Below are positions 10,925-23,020 of a stretch of DNA of 61,561 nt, piece after piece. Within the stretch, counting starts at the first letter, position 1. Each line of letters opens with the position of its first letter. A program made the translations under genes and the position numbers. Below the pieces are notes generated by a model. It was not told the origin of the DNA. It was given only the letters and a program-made list of their open reading frames with translations, and did not search any database. Where the stretch lies: assembly GCA_013423325.1 (NCBI GenBank), contig BLJB01000173.1, forward strand, positions 1-61,561, given 5' to 3'. The stretch is from Usnea hakonensis. Lineage: Eukaryota > Ascomycota > Lecanoromycetes > Lecanorales > Parmeliaceae.

Positions 10925-11778
10925 CTACGGCTCACCCAAGAGCCGAGCTGTGATATCCCCTATGTATGCTTCCTCCAGTTCGTAATCTTCCCCATCGTTG
11001 GGATCAATGCCGACGTAATCAAAAGCCGAGACAACTCGATCGAGGTCGAAGCCCATCCATACGAAGCGATTGATCATTTGCTCATTGTATCCACCGTACC
11101 TATGACTGTCAGCAGCCGCGCCTTCGGGCGTTGCGATGGAGTGGATGTACATGGCAGCCCTCTCCGCCGCCTCTTCCTCCTTCGATCTCTTTTGCTTCTG
11201 TTTTGCCGTCTCCGGCTTGGAACCACGACTGCCTTCCCCAGTCTCTTTCTTCGGCGCTCCAGCGTACTTGACAGCCCATTCGTGCGCAACCCGTTCGAAT
11301 TCTTTGGGGTTCCTCGTCAGCATGCCGGCAACCTCTGCATCTTGTGGGTCTTTGGGCTCTGGCGTGCTGAGGAGGGATTGGAGTGACAAGAGGGCGGATT
11401 TGACGGTGAGAACGGGGGACCAAGCAGTGGAGAGGGTATCGAGGCAGATGGCTCCCTAGCAATCACTTGGTCAGCCTCGAACATATACGACAGATAGGAA
11501 AGGGAGCACTTTCTTACCGTTTGGCTGCTAACGTTTGGATGCCACACTTTTGTATCGAACTTCATCACTGGTGGCCGGAACGGGTAATCATTAGGTATCT
11601 TGACGTCGATCGTATATGTACCCCCCTCATATGGTGTGCCGGGTGGACCCTTGAAGGAGCCCTTGAGATGTGTCAGGTCATCACCATTGCCCACGGGATC
11701 CGCCTTTATGTTTGAGAGATTGTCCGAGTGGATATCAGCTACTTCTTTTGCGATGCGACGAGTGCGGCTGGACGACAT
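10925..11778 (-). CDS. UBC1: Ubiquitin-conjugating enzyme E2 with C-terminal UBA
   Basis: Two exons: 11518-11778 and 10925-11455, with an intron at 11456-11517 (62 nt, donor GTAAGA, acceptor GCTAG). They encode 263 residues. The UBC fold spans about residues 3-150, with the E2 HPN motif at 80-82 and active-site Cys91 in GAICLD. The intron falls in phase 0 between the HPN motif and the catalytic cysteine. A charged, Lys/Glu-rich linker (about 170-205) leads to a UBA domain (NEQMINRFVWMGFDLDRVV and the following helices) at the C-terminus. This matches yeast Ubc1 and human UBE2K in layout. Known role: chain-extending E2 that builds Lys48-linked polyubiquitin for the 26S proteasome. It is divergent with the proteasome ATPase gene RPT2, so the shared promoter region could allow coordinated expression (inference). 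Confidence 0.93.
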
Positions 11779-12507
11779 GATAGCAAATAATGTGAAGATG
11801 GGATTTTGGAAGATGAGCTTATGGAAAGAACGCCGTCCTTTTATGGGGAGGGATCACTCTAGGTTGCACAAAGTGATTGTAGCGATTGGCCCGAAGCCAG
11901 CTTTGTTCCGCGACACCTGCAGGGCTTGTCTTTGTGATGATGTCTTCTCTTTGTAACGATAGAGTTCGCTTTGTGCCGTCAGTGTCGACGCTGGGACAGA
12001 TAAAGCGATAGTCTGATGGTCTCGAGATGAGTAAGAGATGTGGAGGTAGCTTCGGGGGAGATAGCGTGGTATGGTAAGGAGTCGATGATGAAGTAGGATC
12101 GGAGTGTAGATTCGAGTTGAATTGGTAGCTTCACTTTCAAGGAGTACCCTCAATTCACGTAAAGAGGTCATGAAAACGTGAATAGTTGCATGGCAGAGCC
12201 GTTGGTAAGGCTGCAGTCTTGAGGGTGCACAGCTTGCCGAATGCTCACCAATCAAATTGGAGGAACGCGATGAGTTATACGGATTAATATATCCCCGAAC
12301 CCGGCCGGGCTTCGGAGAATTGCCAAGACCTAAGGAGACTCAATACCAATCCGAGCTCTCATTTATCATCACTCGTCCACGTCTTACCATCCATCATCGC
12401 CTCACTATCCTCATCATCCATCTCATTGGACACCTCTTCATCTTCTCCATCTTCTTTATCCACCTATCCAGCTTTCACTTCTCATCCCCACACTTGACTG
12501 ATCTATC
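11779..12507. promoter_or_regulatory. Divergent promoter region UBC1 / RPT2
   Basis: A 729-bp interval between the start codons of two divergently transcribed ubiquitin-proteasome genes. The RPT2-proximal 150 bp is a pyrimidine-rich CATC/CTTC tract, typical of fungal promoters just upstream of the start. I do not see a clear PACE (GGTGGCAAA) element on either strand. Confidence 0.5.
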
Positions 12508-14078
12508 ATGGTAAGCTCATCCAAACGACGGCCGTGGCGGCGGAAATTGGAATACCTATTGATGCCATGTCCTTCTAGGGAAACAATCCTTCAGGGCTCG
12601 GTGGTGTCCCGCCAGGTGGTGATGGGAAGGATGACAAGGACAAGAAGGTATGAGACTCAAGTTCCCCCCCGATGCTTCCGGAGTCCAGCTGATCATCTCG
12701 ACCTCCCAGAAGGACAAGCCCAAGTATGAGCAGCCTCCGCCTCCAACGACGCGTATCGGTCGAAGGAAGCGCAAAGCCGCGGGTCCAAACGCTTCAACTA
12801 AGCTCCCAGTAATTTATCCTACATCTCGATGCAAGTTGAAGTACCTACGCATGCAACGCGTACACGACCACCTGTTACTTGAAGAGGAGTATGTGGAGAA
12901 TCAAGAACGGATACGCAAGGCAAAGGCTCAGAATACTACAACTCCAGCATCAGCAGGTGGAGATTCCGATGCCTTGGACAGGAACGCCGATGAACGAAGT
13001 CGTGTTGATGATATGAGAGGCAGTCCGATGGGCGTCGGCAATTTGGAGGAAATGATTGACGATGACCATGCCATAGTCTCCAGCGCTACTGGGCCTGAAT
13101 ACTATGTCTCCATTATGTCTTTCGTCGACAAGGACCTTCTCGAACCTGGGGCTAGCATCTTGCTACATCATAAATCTGTATCCGTGGTTGGTGTCCTGAC
13201 AGATGACGCGGATCCGCTGGTGTCGGTCATGAAGCTGGACAAGGCGCCTACAGAATCGTATGCAGACATTGGTGGGCTTGAGCAACAGATCCAGGAAGTA
13301 CGAGAAGCTGTCGAGCTACCACTGCTGCATCCCGAACTCTACGAAGAGATGGGAATCAAGCCGCCGAAAGGTGTCATTCTTTACGGTGGACCCGGAACTG
13401 GAAAGACTTTATTAGCCAAGGCCGTTGCAAACCAAACTAGCGCCACCTTCCTTCGCATTGTCGGTAGTGAACTTATCCAGAAGTACCTTGGCGATGGTCC
13501 ACGACTCGTTCGCCAAATCTTCCAGGTCGCCGCGGAGCATGCACCTTCGATTGTCTTCATCGACGAGATTGATGCCATTGGTACAAAGCGTTACGAGTCT
13601 ACATCTGGAGGAGAGCGTGAAGTGCAGCGCACAATGTTGGAGTTGCTCAACCAGCTGGATGGTTTTGATGACCGAGGTGACGTCAAGGTCATCCTCGCCA
13701 CAAACAAGATTGACACATTAGACCCTGCTCTCATTCGCCCAGGAAGAATCGACAGGAAAATTCTCTTTGAGAACCCAGATCGTATGCTCCTCCTCCCCGT
13801 CCTTTACGAAAGCTAATCACTACGCAGAAAACACCAAGAAGAAGATCTTCACTCTACACACATCAAAAATGTCCTTGAACGACGACGTCGAGCTTGACGA
13901 GTTCATTAATCAGAAAGACGACCTGTCAGGCGCTGACATCAAAGCCATCTGCTCCGAGGCCGGACTCATGGCCCTCCGTGAGCGCCGAATGAGGGTCCAA
14001 ATGGCAGACTTCAGATCGGCACGCGAGAGAGTGATGAAGACGAAGACCGAGGGAGAGCCCGAGGGCTTGTACTTGTAG
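12508..14078 (+). CDS. RPT2: 26S proteasome regulatory subunit 4, AAA ATPase Rpt2
   Basis: Four exons: 12508-12510, 12579-12647, 12710-13781 and 13828-14078. Introns are 68, 62 and 46 nt. They encode 464 residues. The first coding exon is only the ATG, followed at once by GTAAGC. Splicing restores the family N-terminus MGNNPSGLGG, which would be an N-myristoylation signal (Gly2), as known for Rpt2. Next come a basic segment (RIGRRKRK), the coiled-coil, the OB domain and the AAA domain with Walker A GGPGTGKT (about 250-257), Walker B IVFIDEID (about 305-312) and the arginine-finger region RPGRIDRK. The protein ends in LYL, the HbYX motif that docks into the 20S core. Role: ATPase of the 19S base that unfolds substrates and opens the 20S gate. 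The 46-nt third intron is short but has a CTAATC branch point and TACGCAG acceptor. Confidence 0.95.
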
Positions 14079-14859
14079 TTGCAGGGAAAATTAATCAAGG
14101 ATGATTGTCTTGCATGAGCTTCTGCTATGGTGGCAATGCTACTGCTCGCAGTCTACAACATTTTCAGAGTGTGGCATAGACAAAATCTGACATGAAATTG
14201 CTAATAGGACAGTCTGACTTCTCACTCCATTCTCCCAAAGGTCATAATACCAGAACAAAAATCCAAACCCGGCATCATTGTTGCTTCAATTTTGAGCAAA
14301 GTCCGGTATCCCACTTCACTTCTACGCTGAAGCTGTTCATTCACACGCCTTGATTCACATTTTATTCGGCGCTTGCTACTTAAACCCTCCGAATACCTTC
14401 CACGACTCTCCATCATTCTCTCAACAACTAATTCCTGCACTCTTCGCCGCATCCCAAGGCGGCTTATTCTCTGTGCGTTCCTCTTTCAATAGAAGACCAC
14501 AGTGTTTCAGATTCGCTTAGCTCTACACTTTGCTCGTTCATGTAGGTTGTCAGACTGTTTGACCAATGATGAGTCATGCTCCCTTGACAGGTCGTTCTTC
14601 GTGGATGACTTGTACTTGATTGACTAGTGATTGACTATCCATCGACAAGTCCTTCTTCATTGGCATGTGGTCCTTTCAGTATAATAGTATATTTCAACGG
14701 TGCTATTCTTCAACCTGCATCGAGTAGCCACAAAAAGCTCACGACTGATGCTTGAAATTTTCCTACATATATACATTCAAGTTCGAAATCTCAGATTTTT
14801 TTGGGTCAGAAGTCCAATGTCAGCATGATTTTTCCAAATTGCCAATCATCTACTTATCT

Positions 14860-15090
14860 ATTTCGAATTTCATTGAAGCCTTCGGACTATATCGTAACAT
14901 GTACCAGCCTCCTATGTACATTTGTTCACACTGCTGGGCTCATCAGGAGAAGATGTAAGTGGCTGAGAATGTTCTACCTTTGGCACTTGGACCTCTTGGC
15001 AGCAGCTTTCCCAATGTCATCACAGTTCTCAAGTCTACTCCTCATGCACTTGACAATGGTATGCCTGAGGCTAACATCGTTGAGCTCTTA
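14860..15090 (+). pseudogene. Transposase-like fragment, copy 1
   Basis: One frame reads FGLYRNMYQPPMY at about 14878-14920. A second frame, starting near 14959, reads ENVLPLALGPLGSSFPNVI followed by ALDNGM. From memory, fungal transposase-like ORFs have a block of the type FIDDFGLYRNMYRSLMG...NVFPLTLGPHG, so both halves match in order. The frame changes between them, so it is a broken remnant. The superfamily is uncertain (CACTA/Plavaka-like is my guess). Confidence 0.45.
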
Positions 15091-15660
15091 GAATCACACA
15101 TCACACCTCAACTACTTCCGGCCACAATTCACTTGGACAATCATTCACTTAGAAGACAATACAAACCATTGCATCACTGCACCATGCACATAAACCATGC
15201 TACCAGCCTAACAATTGGTAGCAACACCAGAAGATCAATGTTGTCACCAGCTATATTGCACCAGACAAGGGTCCTCACCAATTGCCCATTACACCACTTC
15301 CGCTGTTGCTCATCTGTTGCTACTCTCCTGCAAGAACTCGTCATCAACCTTGCTATTGACATTGCCTTATTATTCCATTCCCCCCACCAGGATCCTTCTG
15401 TCACCAAATCTCAATTCCATTGACTCTTCCATTGATTCCATCCTAAAAGCCGTCACCCTGGCTGCTATAGCAATCATGCTTGAAAAGAATTCTCAACACA
15501 TCTTCTCAAGCCAATGAGAGCATTATTTTCTCACTGGTTCTAAGGTTAGACCAGTCTCGAAGTTCAAGCCAGTCCCGTGCGGAACTCGAGTTGGGGTGTT
15601 TTGGAAGGTAGCATCTTACCGACAAAATTCAAATTAGAATAAAGTCATCATCACTCACGT

Positions 15661-15765
15661 GCTTCAACGACGATTTTGGGCTATATCGCAATATGTACCG
15701 CAGTCTGTGCGACGTCTACCCGTCGAGATCAACGAAGTCAAGTAGATACTTTGTGTCTACGTGAT
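15661..15765 (+). pseudogene. Transposase-like fragment, copy 2
   Basis: Reads FNDDFGLYRNMYRSLCDVY and then loses similarity. This is the same block as at 14.88 kb and 28.03 kb. Confidence 0.45.
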
Positions 15766-17954
15766 AGCATTCACAAATGGCATGAGATCACGAAATCAGA
15801 ACTCTGCTTTTGGTTCACTACTGGCTACTGTGGATGTGGGAAACGCTTGATTCGTTTTCATTTCGTGAGTTGCTTGGAGTCTATTCAGCACCTTGAGACT
15901 CGAACCTCTAACAATTGTCTCAGAGAGATTTCTCGGCTGCAAGTCACACTCACATGGCTCAAGATATGACGGACTCAGGTGAGAGTGCGAAGATATTCTG
16001 TGTATTTTCATTTGCCGATGTCTTATATCACTAGTACTGCACTATTCCCCAGTCCACGCCGTCAACTAATCCTATTAACGGTGCTGCTAGCATTACTTTA
16101 TTACTCGCAGCCTACACGTTCAGAGAGTCTCATTAATTGCCGACAAGGACTACACGCGATGCCTTGATGACGCAAAGCTCATTATCAATGTAAAATTCCT
16201 GGAAATATCACATCATGCTCGTGTGGGCAAGAGGATGAACGAGGCCATAACGGGAATCACGCTGGAGCCCGTTTGGAGAGTCGACAGTGGCGAGATACAA
16301 CTTGAGCTCAGAGCATGACCGGTGGTCCAGTGACGGTAAGCAGGGTCTACCGCCTCTCAGCGGGAGGACCTTATGAGGATTGTGGGGCCAGTCTTCGTTC
16401 TTACGATCAAAGCAGGTCAACTCCGTACCAGGAAGACTGGTTTCAAGACCAAGTCAAGATCAAGTGAGTCTGCTGAGGTGCATAAGTGATAATTCCTTCT
16501 TACCTATGATCTCAACCTTATATCAATTACGCAAGAATTTTCACTCTTCTTCTTGCGTGCGATCCTTTTCTTTTGTTCTCAATCACGAGTACCAGATGGC
16601 AGTACAAGATGGTTACGAGAAAACGATCGCCAACACAATCTCAGTCTCAGATCGCTTTCTCCGTCTCTACGTATCAGACCCACAAGAGATACAGCGAGAC
16701 ATTTGTCTGACCGACTGATTTTTTAGGGGTGTACGCTGCGGTTTCCAGAGCTGCTTCGCCACCGCCTCCCGCGCTTCCTATCATATTCAAGATACTTGTC
16801 TATGTTCCCTTACTGACTTTCTCACAGCGTCGGTCTCTCCATCCTAAGCATACCCTCCCCACCTCGATTCACGACATCGTCCCCTCCTCGATCGATCTAT
16901 AGCGGTTCACATCCGGCCGCAAGACGCAGCTATGAAGGATCAAGACTGCGCGAGTCTTCTAGAGATTAAAGAAGAACTCACCAAGACCCGACAAAAAATG
17001 AACCGTCTTGCCCTGTTCTGAAGTTGGCGTTGGGTATAGGCTTCAACAGATCAGAGGCCTTTCACAAGAACAAAGAGGTTCATTAATGGTGAGATGACCG
17101 AAAAGGAGCGCGTGCAACCTTCAAGAAAAGAACACCGATCCAGTTGAGCTAACCCTAGACAGATCATCTGAGTTGTCAGGTCCAAAATTAGCTGACAGGT
17201 GGAAGACAAGAGAACCATTCGAAGGAGATTCCACAAGCAGATCAAAAAAGACAAACAACAAAAAAGACAAAATCTCCTAAGACACACCCTAACGCTCAAC
17301 CTTGATTCCAAACATCTCCATACCTCCCCCCGTCGTCTCCAACCCAGCGATGTGAAAGCGAGATTGTTCAACACTTTTCACACTCTCCGCCTTTCACCTC
17401 GTACAGGAACAAGAATAACTATTCCCAGCCTTTCTATAAATTGGCGACCATACTGTTACAGTTTCAATTCGCCTAACGGCACCAAAAGGGAAAAGGCGTT
17501 GCGTATCTGGCCAGGAGCAACGCTTGTCAAAGCAGACTTCAAAGTCGTTGAGTTGATAAGCCGTGGAAAAGATCACAGTCGCCTCGGAGACCTAGGTAAG
17601 ATCAGCGGAAGAAAATGCCCTTCACCTGCCCGTGCCAAGAACTGAGACGAGACATTGATAGCTTTGCCAGTGAATGCATTGAAAGTGCCGTCCCGAATCC
17701 TCTTGTTTTGGAATGGCTCTACATTCAGCTTCGAAAGTCATCAGTACAACCGTTCCGGAGATCACCATGATACAATGACAGATGACGATTGGATGCCTAA
17801 GCCTGGACAGACGAAGACCTTTTACATCACCACACTTCAACATCTGGCTTCTGACTGCTAGCAATACCTACTGTAGCGGCGTCGCCTTTTCCGCTGCGAT
17901 CCGAGTAAGCTTCGTTTGAAAAGTATTCCCTCCCGTACGTCACAATATTGACCT

Positions 17955-18338
17955 CACCAGAACGTAAAAAGCTGCAGAAATACCAACCAAGGAGGAGGAC
18001 AAAGAAGGCTCGAATGACGAAGATGACGCTGGTGACGACGACGGAGAAGACAGTGACGAAGACAGTGACGAAGACCGCGAGAACGCCGAACGAGCTCGCA
18101 TCAATGAGACAGGTTCGACCGGAGGCCGCCCTCGAACCAAAACGGAGAAAAGTATCAAGTTCAAGACCGCGCGTCGTTTGGCAGAGAAGATTTCGGAGCG
18201 GGTATTTAAACCTACCCTGGTCTTAGGCCCTTCGCAAGGTCTCGGGCGTATGGAAGACGGAGATCAAAGAGCACTTCCTGATGCTCACACTGAAACAATC
18301 CCCATCGTCCCTCAGCCGAAGCCAGTTTTGGGAATGTG
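17955..18338 (+). pseudogene. Acidic open frame of unknown origin
   Basis: After a TAA, a frame stays open for about 125 codons. It is strongly acidic (NDEDDAGDDDGEDSDEDSDED) and then basic (RPRTKTEKSIKFKTARRLAEK). It has no ATG at its start and no recognised domain. The acidic part may be GACGAA-type repeat translation. Retained as a possible exon remnant only. Confidence 0.2.
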
Positions 18339-18609
18339 ATCAGACCCTCGGTACGTCGATCCTCGACCTGCTCCGTCACATCGAACAGCTCCCGGGCTGT
18401 CACAGTATTGGAGTGACTGAGCTCAACAAGAACGGGAAGGCATGGACAACCCAAAACCCGATCACTGCTACACCTCACGCTTGTTGACTACAGAAACCGC
18501 TCCCACCCTGTCTATACGAGGACACAGCACTACGATATAATGAATCTCGACCCCACACCGCCTGAGAGTACGGAGGAGCGCCAGGCGATGGTATCGCGGG
18601 TTACCGAGA

Positions 18610-18960
18610 GGAGGACGAGGAGGCTACAGTAACGAACCGCTCGAGGGTTTATTGCTAGTAGGGAGGTTTTAGACGACGAGAACGAGCCCGCCTAGCCTAA
18701 CGATAGCTAGATAGTTGTCCACGGCTCTCGTATAGCTAACGGCATCCTAGTGGATCCCTTTGGTCGTATCGCTAACTCTAGGGGCCAGCTTATTGACTAT
18801 CGCGTGCCGTGGGGGATAACGATAAGGAGGAGAAGGAGAAGGAGAAGGAGGAGAAGAAGGAGGAGAAGAAGATAAAGAAGTATAAGAAGACGGAGACCAC
18901 TCCCGGTGGCTTCTCTTCGTTTGAGGAGTTTGTGAGGGGGTTGCCATATCTTGGCGGCAA
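18610..18960. repeat. RIP-like patch plus GGAGAA repeat
   Basis: 18610-18790 is rich in CTA/TAG/TAA and poor in CA and TG, as expected after C-to-T change at CpA on both strands. It runs into a GGAGAA-type purine repeat (about 18822-18870). Confidence 0.5.
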
Positions 18961-19729
18961 CGTCATCAAGTGCGTTGCCGCGCTGCTACCGGGAATCCAG
19001 GGAACTCTATGAAAAGAAGATGCTAGAAGTCAAGCAGAAGTACAAGGGTCACAGAGCATTGATGATGACAGTGACGTTTCCCTAATCGTTACTATTACCA
19101 AAATGCAACGGCGCCATCATCCTGAACGATTGACACGGATCCTTTTGCTTCGGCTCTCCGATCGCACCGTTTCTAGTAGCGCAAAAAGCCATCCAACAAG
19201 CGATGTACTTCGAAGCAGGAATCATAACGCAGTACGTGTCTCCCTGGAGCGCGAGAACCAGATTATCAAGAAAGGAGAATGGGAGTCTTAGAATGGTTTA
19301 CGCATTTGTGTAGCTGAACAGAGCGACCATCAAAAGCAAATTATCCAATGAAAAGAACTGAGCCAATCTTATGGAAAATTGCTGCCCCCTACCAGGGTAG
19401 CAACCGTGGGAAAAGGCTCTAGTACTAGGAAAAGAGTCATCAGCATCTTACTCTTCTTTACTTCTTTACCTGTTCGCTGACGATTCGTGAACATGGAAAG
19501 ACCTCCCTCCCCAGAAGAGCTTGCCGCAAAGCGGCGAAAGAAACAGCACAGCGATCGAAAGTCTTATGCCTTAAAGCGACAATTTGAAGACGGGTCTTAA
19601 GGAACTCACCTTTTTCGAGCCTGATTCCTGTGATGCATATACTCCTACCCCCGAACAATTGTCTTCTTGGACTAGGACGGTACACGCAGGGCTTGCCCAA
19701 GCTCAACTCTTTGATCGACACCGAATCTT

Positions 19730-20110
19730 TTGCAGACCCTACAATGCAAGACGCCTCCTATCACGGAGTATTTAAAAAAATTTCTCCCGCTTCATGTTTC
19801 CAAGATATGGGCTGTATATGCGCTAGTATTGGACAGAGAAGGAGAACGCTCAAGAGTTTACATCGGAAGCGGCACCGCTGCAGCATCGGGCATCCGCAGT
19901 CGAATGACTGAATACGACAGGCGGTCCAACAATGGAAAACTTTCTAGTACTATATCTACCTATGTCGAGAATTCGCTGCAACAAGGATAGAAGATCTCAC
20001 ACAAGGGGCTTCTAGCATGGACGCCCCTCCCGGCTCCCGCATATCAGTACCGGACCCCGTACCCCACATACTCGGGCTGCCCTCGCCAAAGAAATTCAAA
20101 GAATCCACTC
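19730..20110 (+). pseudogene. GIY-YIG-like nuclease domain remnant
   Basis: The frame reads WAVYALVLDREGERSRVYIG, then SGTAAASGIRSRMTEYD. After one in-frame TAG (19988-19990) it continues KISHKGLLAWTPLPAPA. The combination of a VYALV strand, a VYIGSGT strand, a spaced Arg-Xaa-Arg-Met helix and an HKGLL-W-P-P tail matches a fungal GIY-YIG-like family I know only as hypothetical proteins. The stop and the lack of an ATG show it is not an intact gene. Confidence 0.45.
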
Positions 20111-20895
20111 TGACCCAGCTGTCGGTTCGATGTATGAGACATTGATTGAGTTACTTAAGTTCAGACATCAAACGATCACAGCCCTGAATCTTGCACCACT
20201 AGGTGCCCTTTGGCGGCAATCAACAGCATTTGTTTATGCCGAAGAATCTCTGGCCCACTACTATCACGCCAAACAAGTTGGTGCCACAGTGGACAAGGGC
20301 AGCTGCGCCGCTAAATGATCTACAAGATCTCGCGCTGTCACAGACTTGCTACATTGGACGAGAGAATGTTCTAAATAAAGTTATCGACCTCATCTAAGGA
20401 CCGCTAGGTATAGGAATAACGTCGTACGTGCATAGGCTGTTGTAAACGACGCTTGTGCAGAACTTTGAGAGAAATTGATACAGAATCGCTTGCGGATCTT
20501 CCAATCTTCGACTTCATATGACATTCCAATTATAGGTTTGAATCGATGCCTGCCCATTAAGCAGAGTTTCAGAGGCAACCACGAAGCCTACTGCCATTAT
20601 TAGAAATCTCTTGTTGTATCTAAGAGAGACACAACCAAGACTTCTGCGAAGGCTTCCAACGGCCGCGTTTATCGTCAATCAAATTCCGCAGATTGAAGCC
20701 AATACTAAGCGAGACTTTATACCACTAGATTCAAGACGGATACGGTGAGAAAAGAAGAGAGATCACGAAGAGTGAGATATTCGTCCCGTGACGCCGTGAC
20801 AACGTGGAGCGAGTGTCAAAGGTGACTTTGGTGACTAATAACGGAATTTTTTGAAGGAGCTACGATCTTTTCTCCCACTAATGGACGTGATCTTC

Positions 20896-20985
20896 GATCG
20901 AGACACATCCAATGTGGCTCGGAGAGATCGAGAAACATCCAATGTGGCTCGGAGAGATCGAGACACATCCAATGTGGCTCGGAGA
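20896..20985. repeat. 30-bp tandem repeat, three copies
   Basis: Units at 20896, 20926 and 20956, of the form GATCGAGACACATCCAATGT plus GGCTCGGAGA, differ at one base in the middle copy. The period is a multiple of three. The minus strand reads SEPHWMCLDL repeats, but nothing supports translation. Confidence 0.9.
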
Positions 20986-21198
20986 CTCTAATAACAATTT
21001 CTTTATGTCTCGATTTGGAGGTTCTTAAATGGCTGCGTGGAGTAAAAAGGGAGCACAAAGCCGCTCATCTCATTCGGAATGTCGTGATTTGGATTCAGAA
21101 AACCAGCGTCTTCCTAAAGGCTTATTCAATCCTCTACTCCAATATCAGTAATACCGTTCGGTATATGCTCAACGAAAAATTTCTTCCGAGATAAGAGA

Positions 21199-21330
21199 TT
21201 GAATACGGAAGCTACCGGCAACGGCGCGATCAACATCCAACTACTCATCTGTTCCTTGCTAGACTCGTTATTGATGTGTTTCGATTACGAAGGCGTAGGG
21301 CTAAATACGTCAGAGTCAGGTAAAGAACGT
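21199..21330 (+). pseudogene. Exonuclease-like (YDR514C/Gfd2) fragment, copy 1
   Basis: The frame reads NTEATGNGAINIQLLICSLL and shortly after LLMCFDYEGVGLNTSESG. The first part resembles the C-terminal HN-(A/V)-GNDA block of YDR514C-type DEDDh exonuclease domains with the catalytic Asp changed to Gly. The second resembles the N-terminal FD-x-E block. The order is C-terminal block then N-terminal block, as at 30.4-31.0 kb. Confidence 0.35.
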
Positions 21331-21481
21331 TGTCGACGAAAACAGCAGCTTCATCAAAGAAGTGGAAGATTGCTACGACTCCTGATGGAGACATCATTCA
21401 CATCCCCCTTTTCGGTTTCGCCTAGTGTCATATGTCAAGCCTCATACCAATTATCCTGGGCGAACGAGGCAAGAACTAGTG

Positions 21482-22337
21482 GGGAGCCTGCCTCCATCAC
21501 ACAAAATATCATCTCACTTCAATAACGCGTCTGAAGGAAGGGGAGGGGCTGGGAGCGAAGAACCAGGGGATCAAAATTCCCATTGAAAGCGCAAAAAACG
21601 GGCTCAATTTGCCTCGTGACGCACCCGACAGCGACAATCCCAAGCATTTTGTGGCTCTTGCTGTTCGTCCTCGTGGCCCTCCCGGCCAGTACGAACAGCC
21701 GTTGGGATATGTGCGCAAGTACACGTATCCCTTCGTAGTTACCGAGGAGAATGCAAAGTTGTGGGATTATATATGGTGGCAACACCCAGGGAGGAAGCTT
21801 CCGCTTATGTGGGTCGACGACCCTCATTATGCTATTCCTGGTGTCTCTTCGGGATACGTGCCTCCTGCCATCTATTCCCCTTCCCTTTGTTCTACTTTGA
21901 ACTGGTCTGACGACACTCAAACTCCTGTCCTTGATTCGGCTGACGCCATCCCAAAATCTCCTGATTTACCTTCGCCGGCCTACCCTTCGGTAAAAATCAG
22001 CAAAGACTATGATACTTCATTGTTTGACAGGGGCCTGCTTGATCCTAGCTCCAAAGCCTTAGGTACTCCGCACGTCCAGGGTGCGTCTATAGCATTGGTC
22101 GCTAGGTCCAGCTGCAATGGAGTTCACAGCTCCAAAGATGGCATTGCTGTGAGTTCCTCGGTAATGATTTTCGATGGGTTTCTGAAGACATGTCTATACC
22201 CTTCAAAGTCGACAAGCAGCGAATTCAAAAGGAAAGTATCAGATCAAAGTTCGTCCCTATCTACACGACCCGATTTCTCAATACAGAAAGAAGGGGTGAA
22301 CAACTCAAGGCTACTTTGCATACACCGTCATGCATAG
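21482..22337 (+). pseudogene. Open frame of about 280 codons without a start, unknown
   Basis: An open frame from just after a TAG near 21481 to the TAG at 22335. No ATG occurs before the last third, so if it was coding its start lies in another exon. Composition is protein-like (FVALAVRPRGPPGQYEQPLG; LWDYIWWQHPGRKLPLMWVD) and better than the surrounding debris. I do not recognise a family. It lies between two exonuclease-like fragments and may be part of the same decayed element. Confidence 0.3.
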
Positions 22338-22672
22338 AGCTACCCCTAATTTAGGACCTATCCGGTATTAACCTGAAGAAGTCGCACGGAGACAAGCACT
22401 GGGCAACCGCTGACAGAGGCATCATCGAAGGCTGGTCGCTCAGTGTTCGTGAAGATGTCCTCGGGATGAATAATGAAGATTCATGGATATTCCCCATCCC
22501 AACTTATGCTAGGATACCAGCCCCAGCAACATCATTTTGATATGAAAGCCGCCATGATGCACGCTCCTGAAGATTACGAAGAAGAAGAATGGCTGGCCCC
22601 CCTGCCAGCGCAGCTTCCAGTAAGTTATGGGGTATCTTTATGGTGGGAGTATGCTAACTTGGGATAGATCCA

Positions 22673-22822
22673 TTTTGCTGCCGGTGCGTCCGCGCGCTGG
22701 ATAGTAAACCCACCGCGACTTGTATGGCGGCACTGCCTGGCACTCGCCAGGTTAAGTGCGCGCGATGCCGCATGGGTCACTATCTATACTTGCGGGACAG
22801 CCAACCACTGCAACTGCAGTAG
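22673..22822 (+). pseudogene. Cys-rich zinc-knuckle-like fragment
   Basis: The frame reads FCCRCVRALDSKPTATC, then GTRQVKCARCRMGH, ending at a TAG. The spacing C-x2-C...C...C-x2-C...H looks like a metal-binding knuckle of the kind found in fungal repeat-associated proteins. It is too short to assign. Confidence 0.3.
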
Positions 22823-23020
22823 GCGGTGCGGAACGTTGCTTTGGCAGGGGATGTCCGACCAGCCCTACGTTTGTGGGAAGGTAGGTTGTTTCCCTGCTCT
22901 TTTGGAACAGTGTTGACTTAGCACAACTGGTACGACTGGTACCCCCCGGCACCCCCGCCGAGCTTCAGGAGATGGAGTGTTGAGAGCGGGCGACGAATTA
23001 CAAAGGCGATCCACAAGATG

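Noticed and set aside
11136..11715. Plus-strand ORFs opposite UBC1
   Set aside because: Shadows of the E2 gene, which is supported by HPN, the active-site Cys and the UBA domain.
15880..15960. tRNA-like T-arm on the minus strand (GAGGTTCGAGTCTC)
   Set aside because: No acceptor stem, D-arm or anticodon arm could be built at the right distances.
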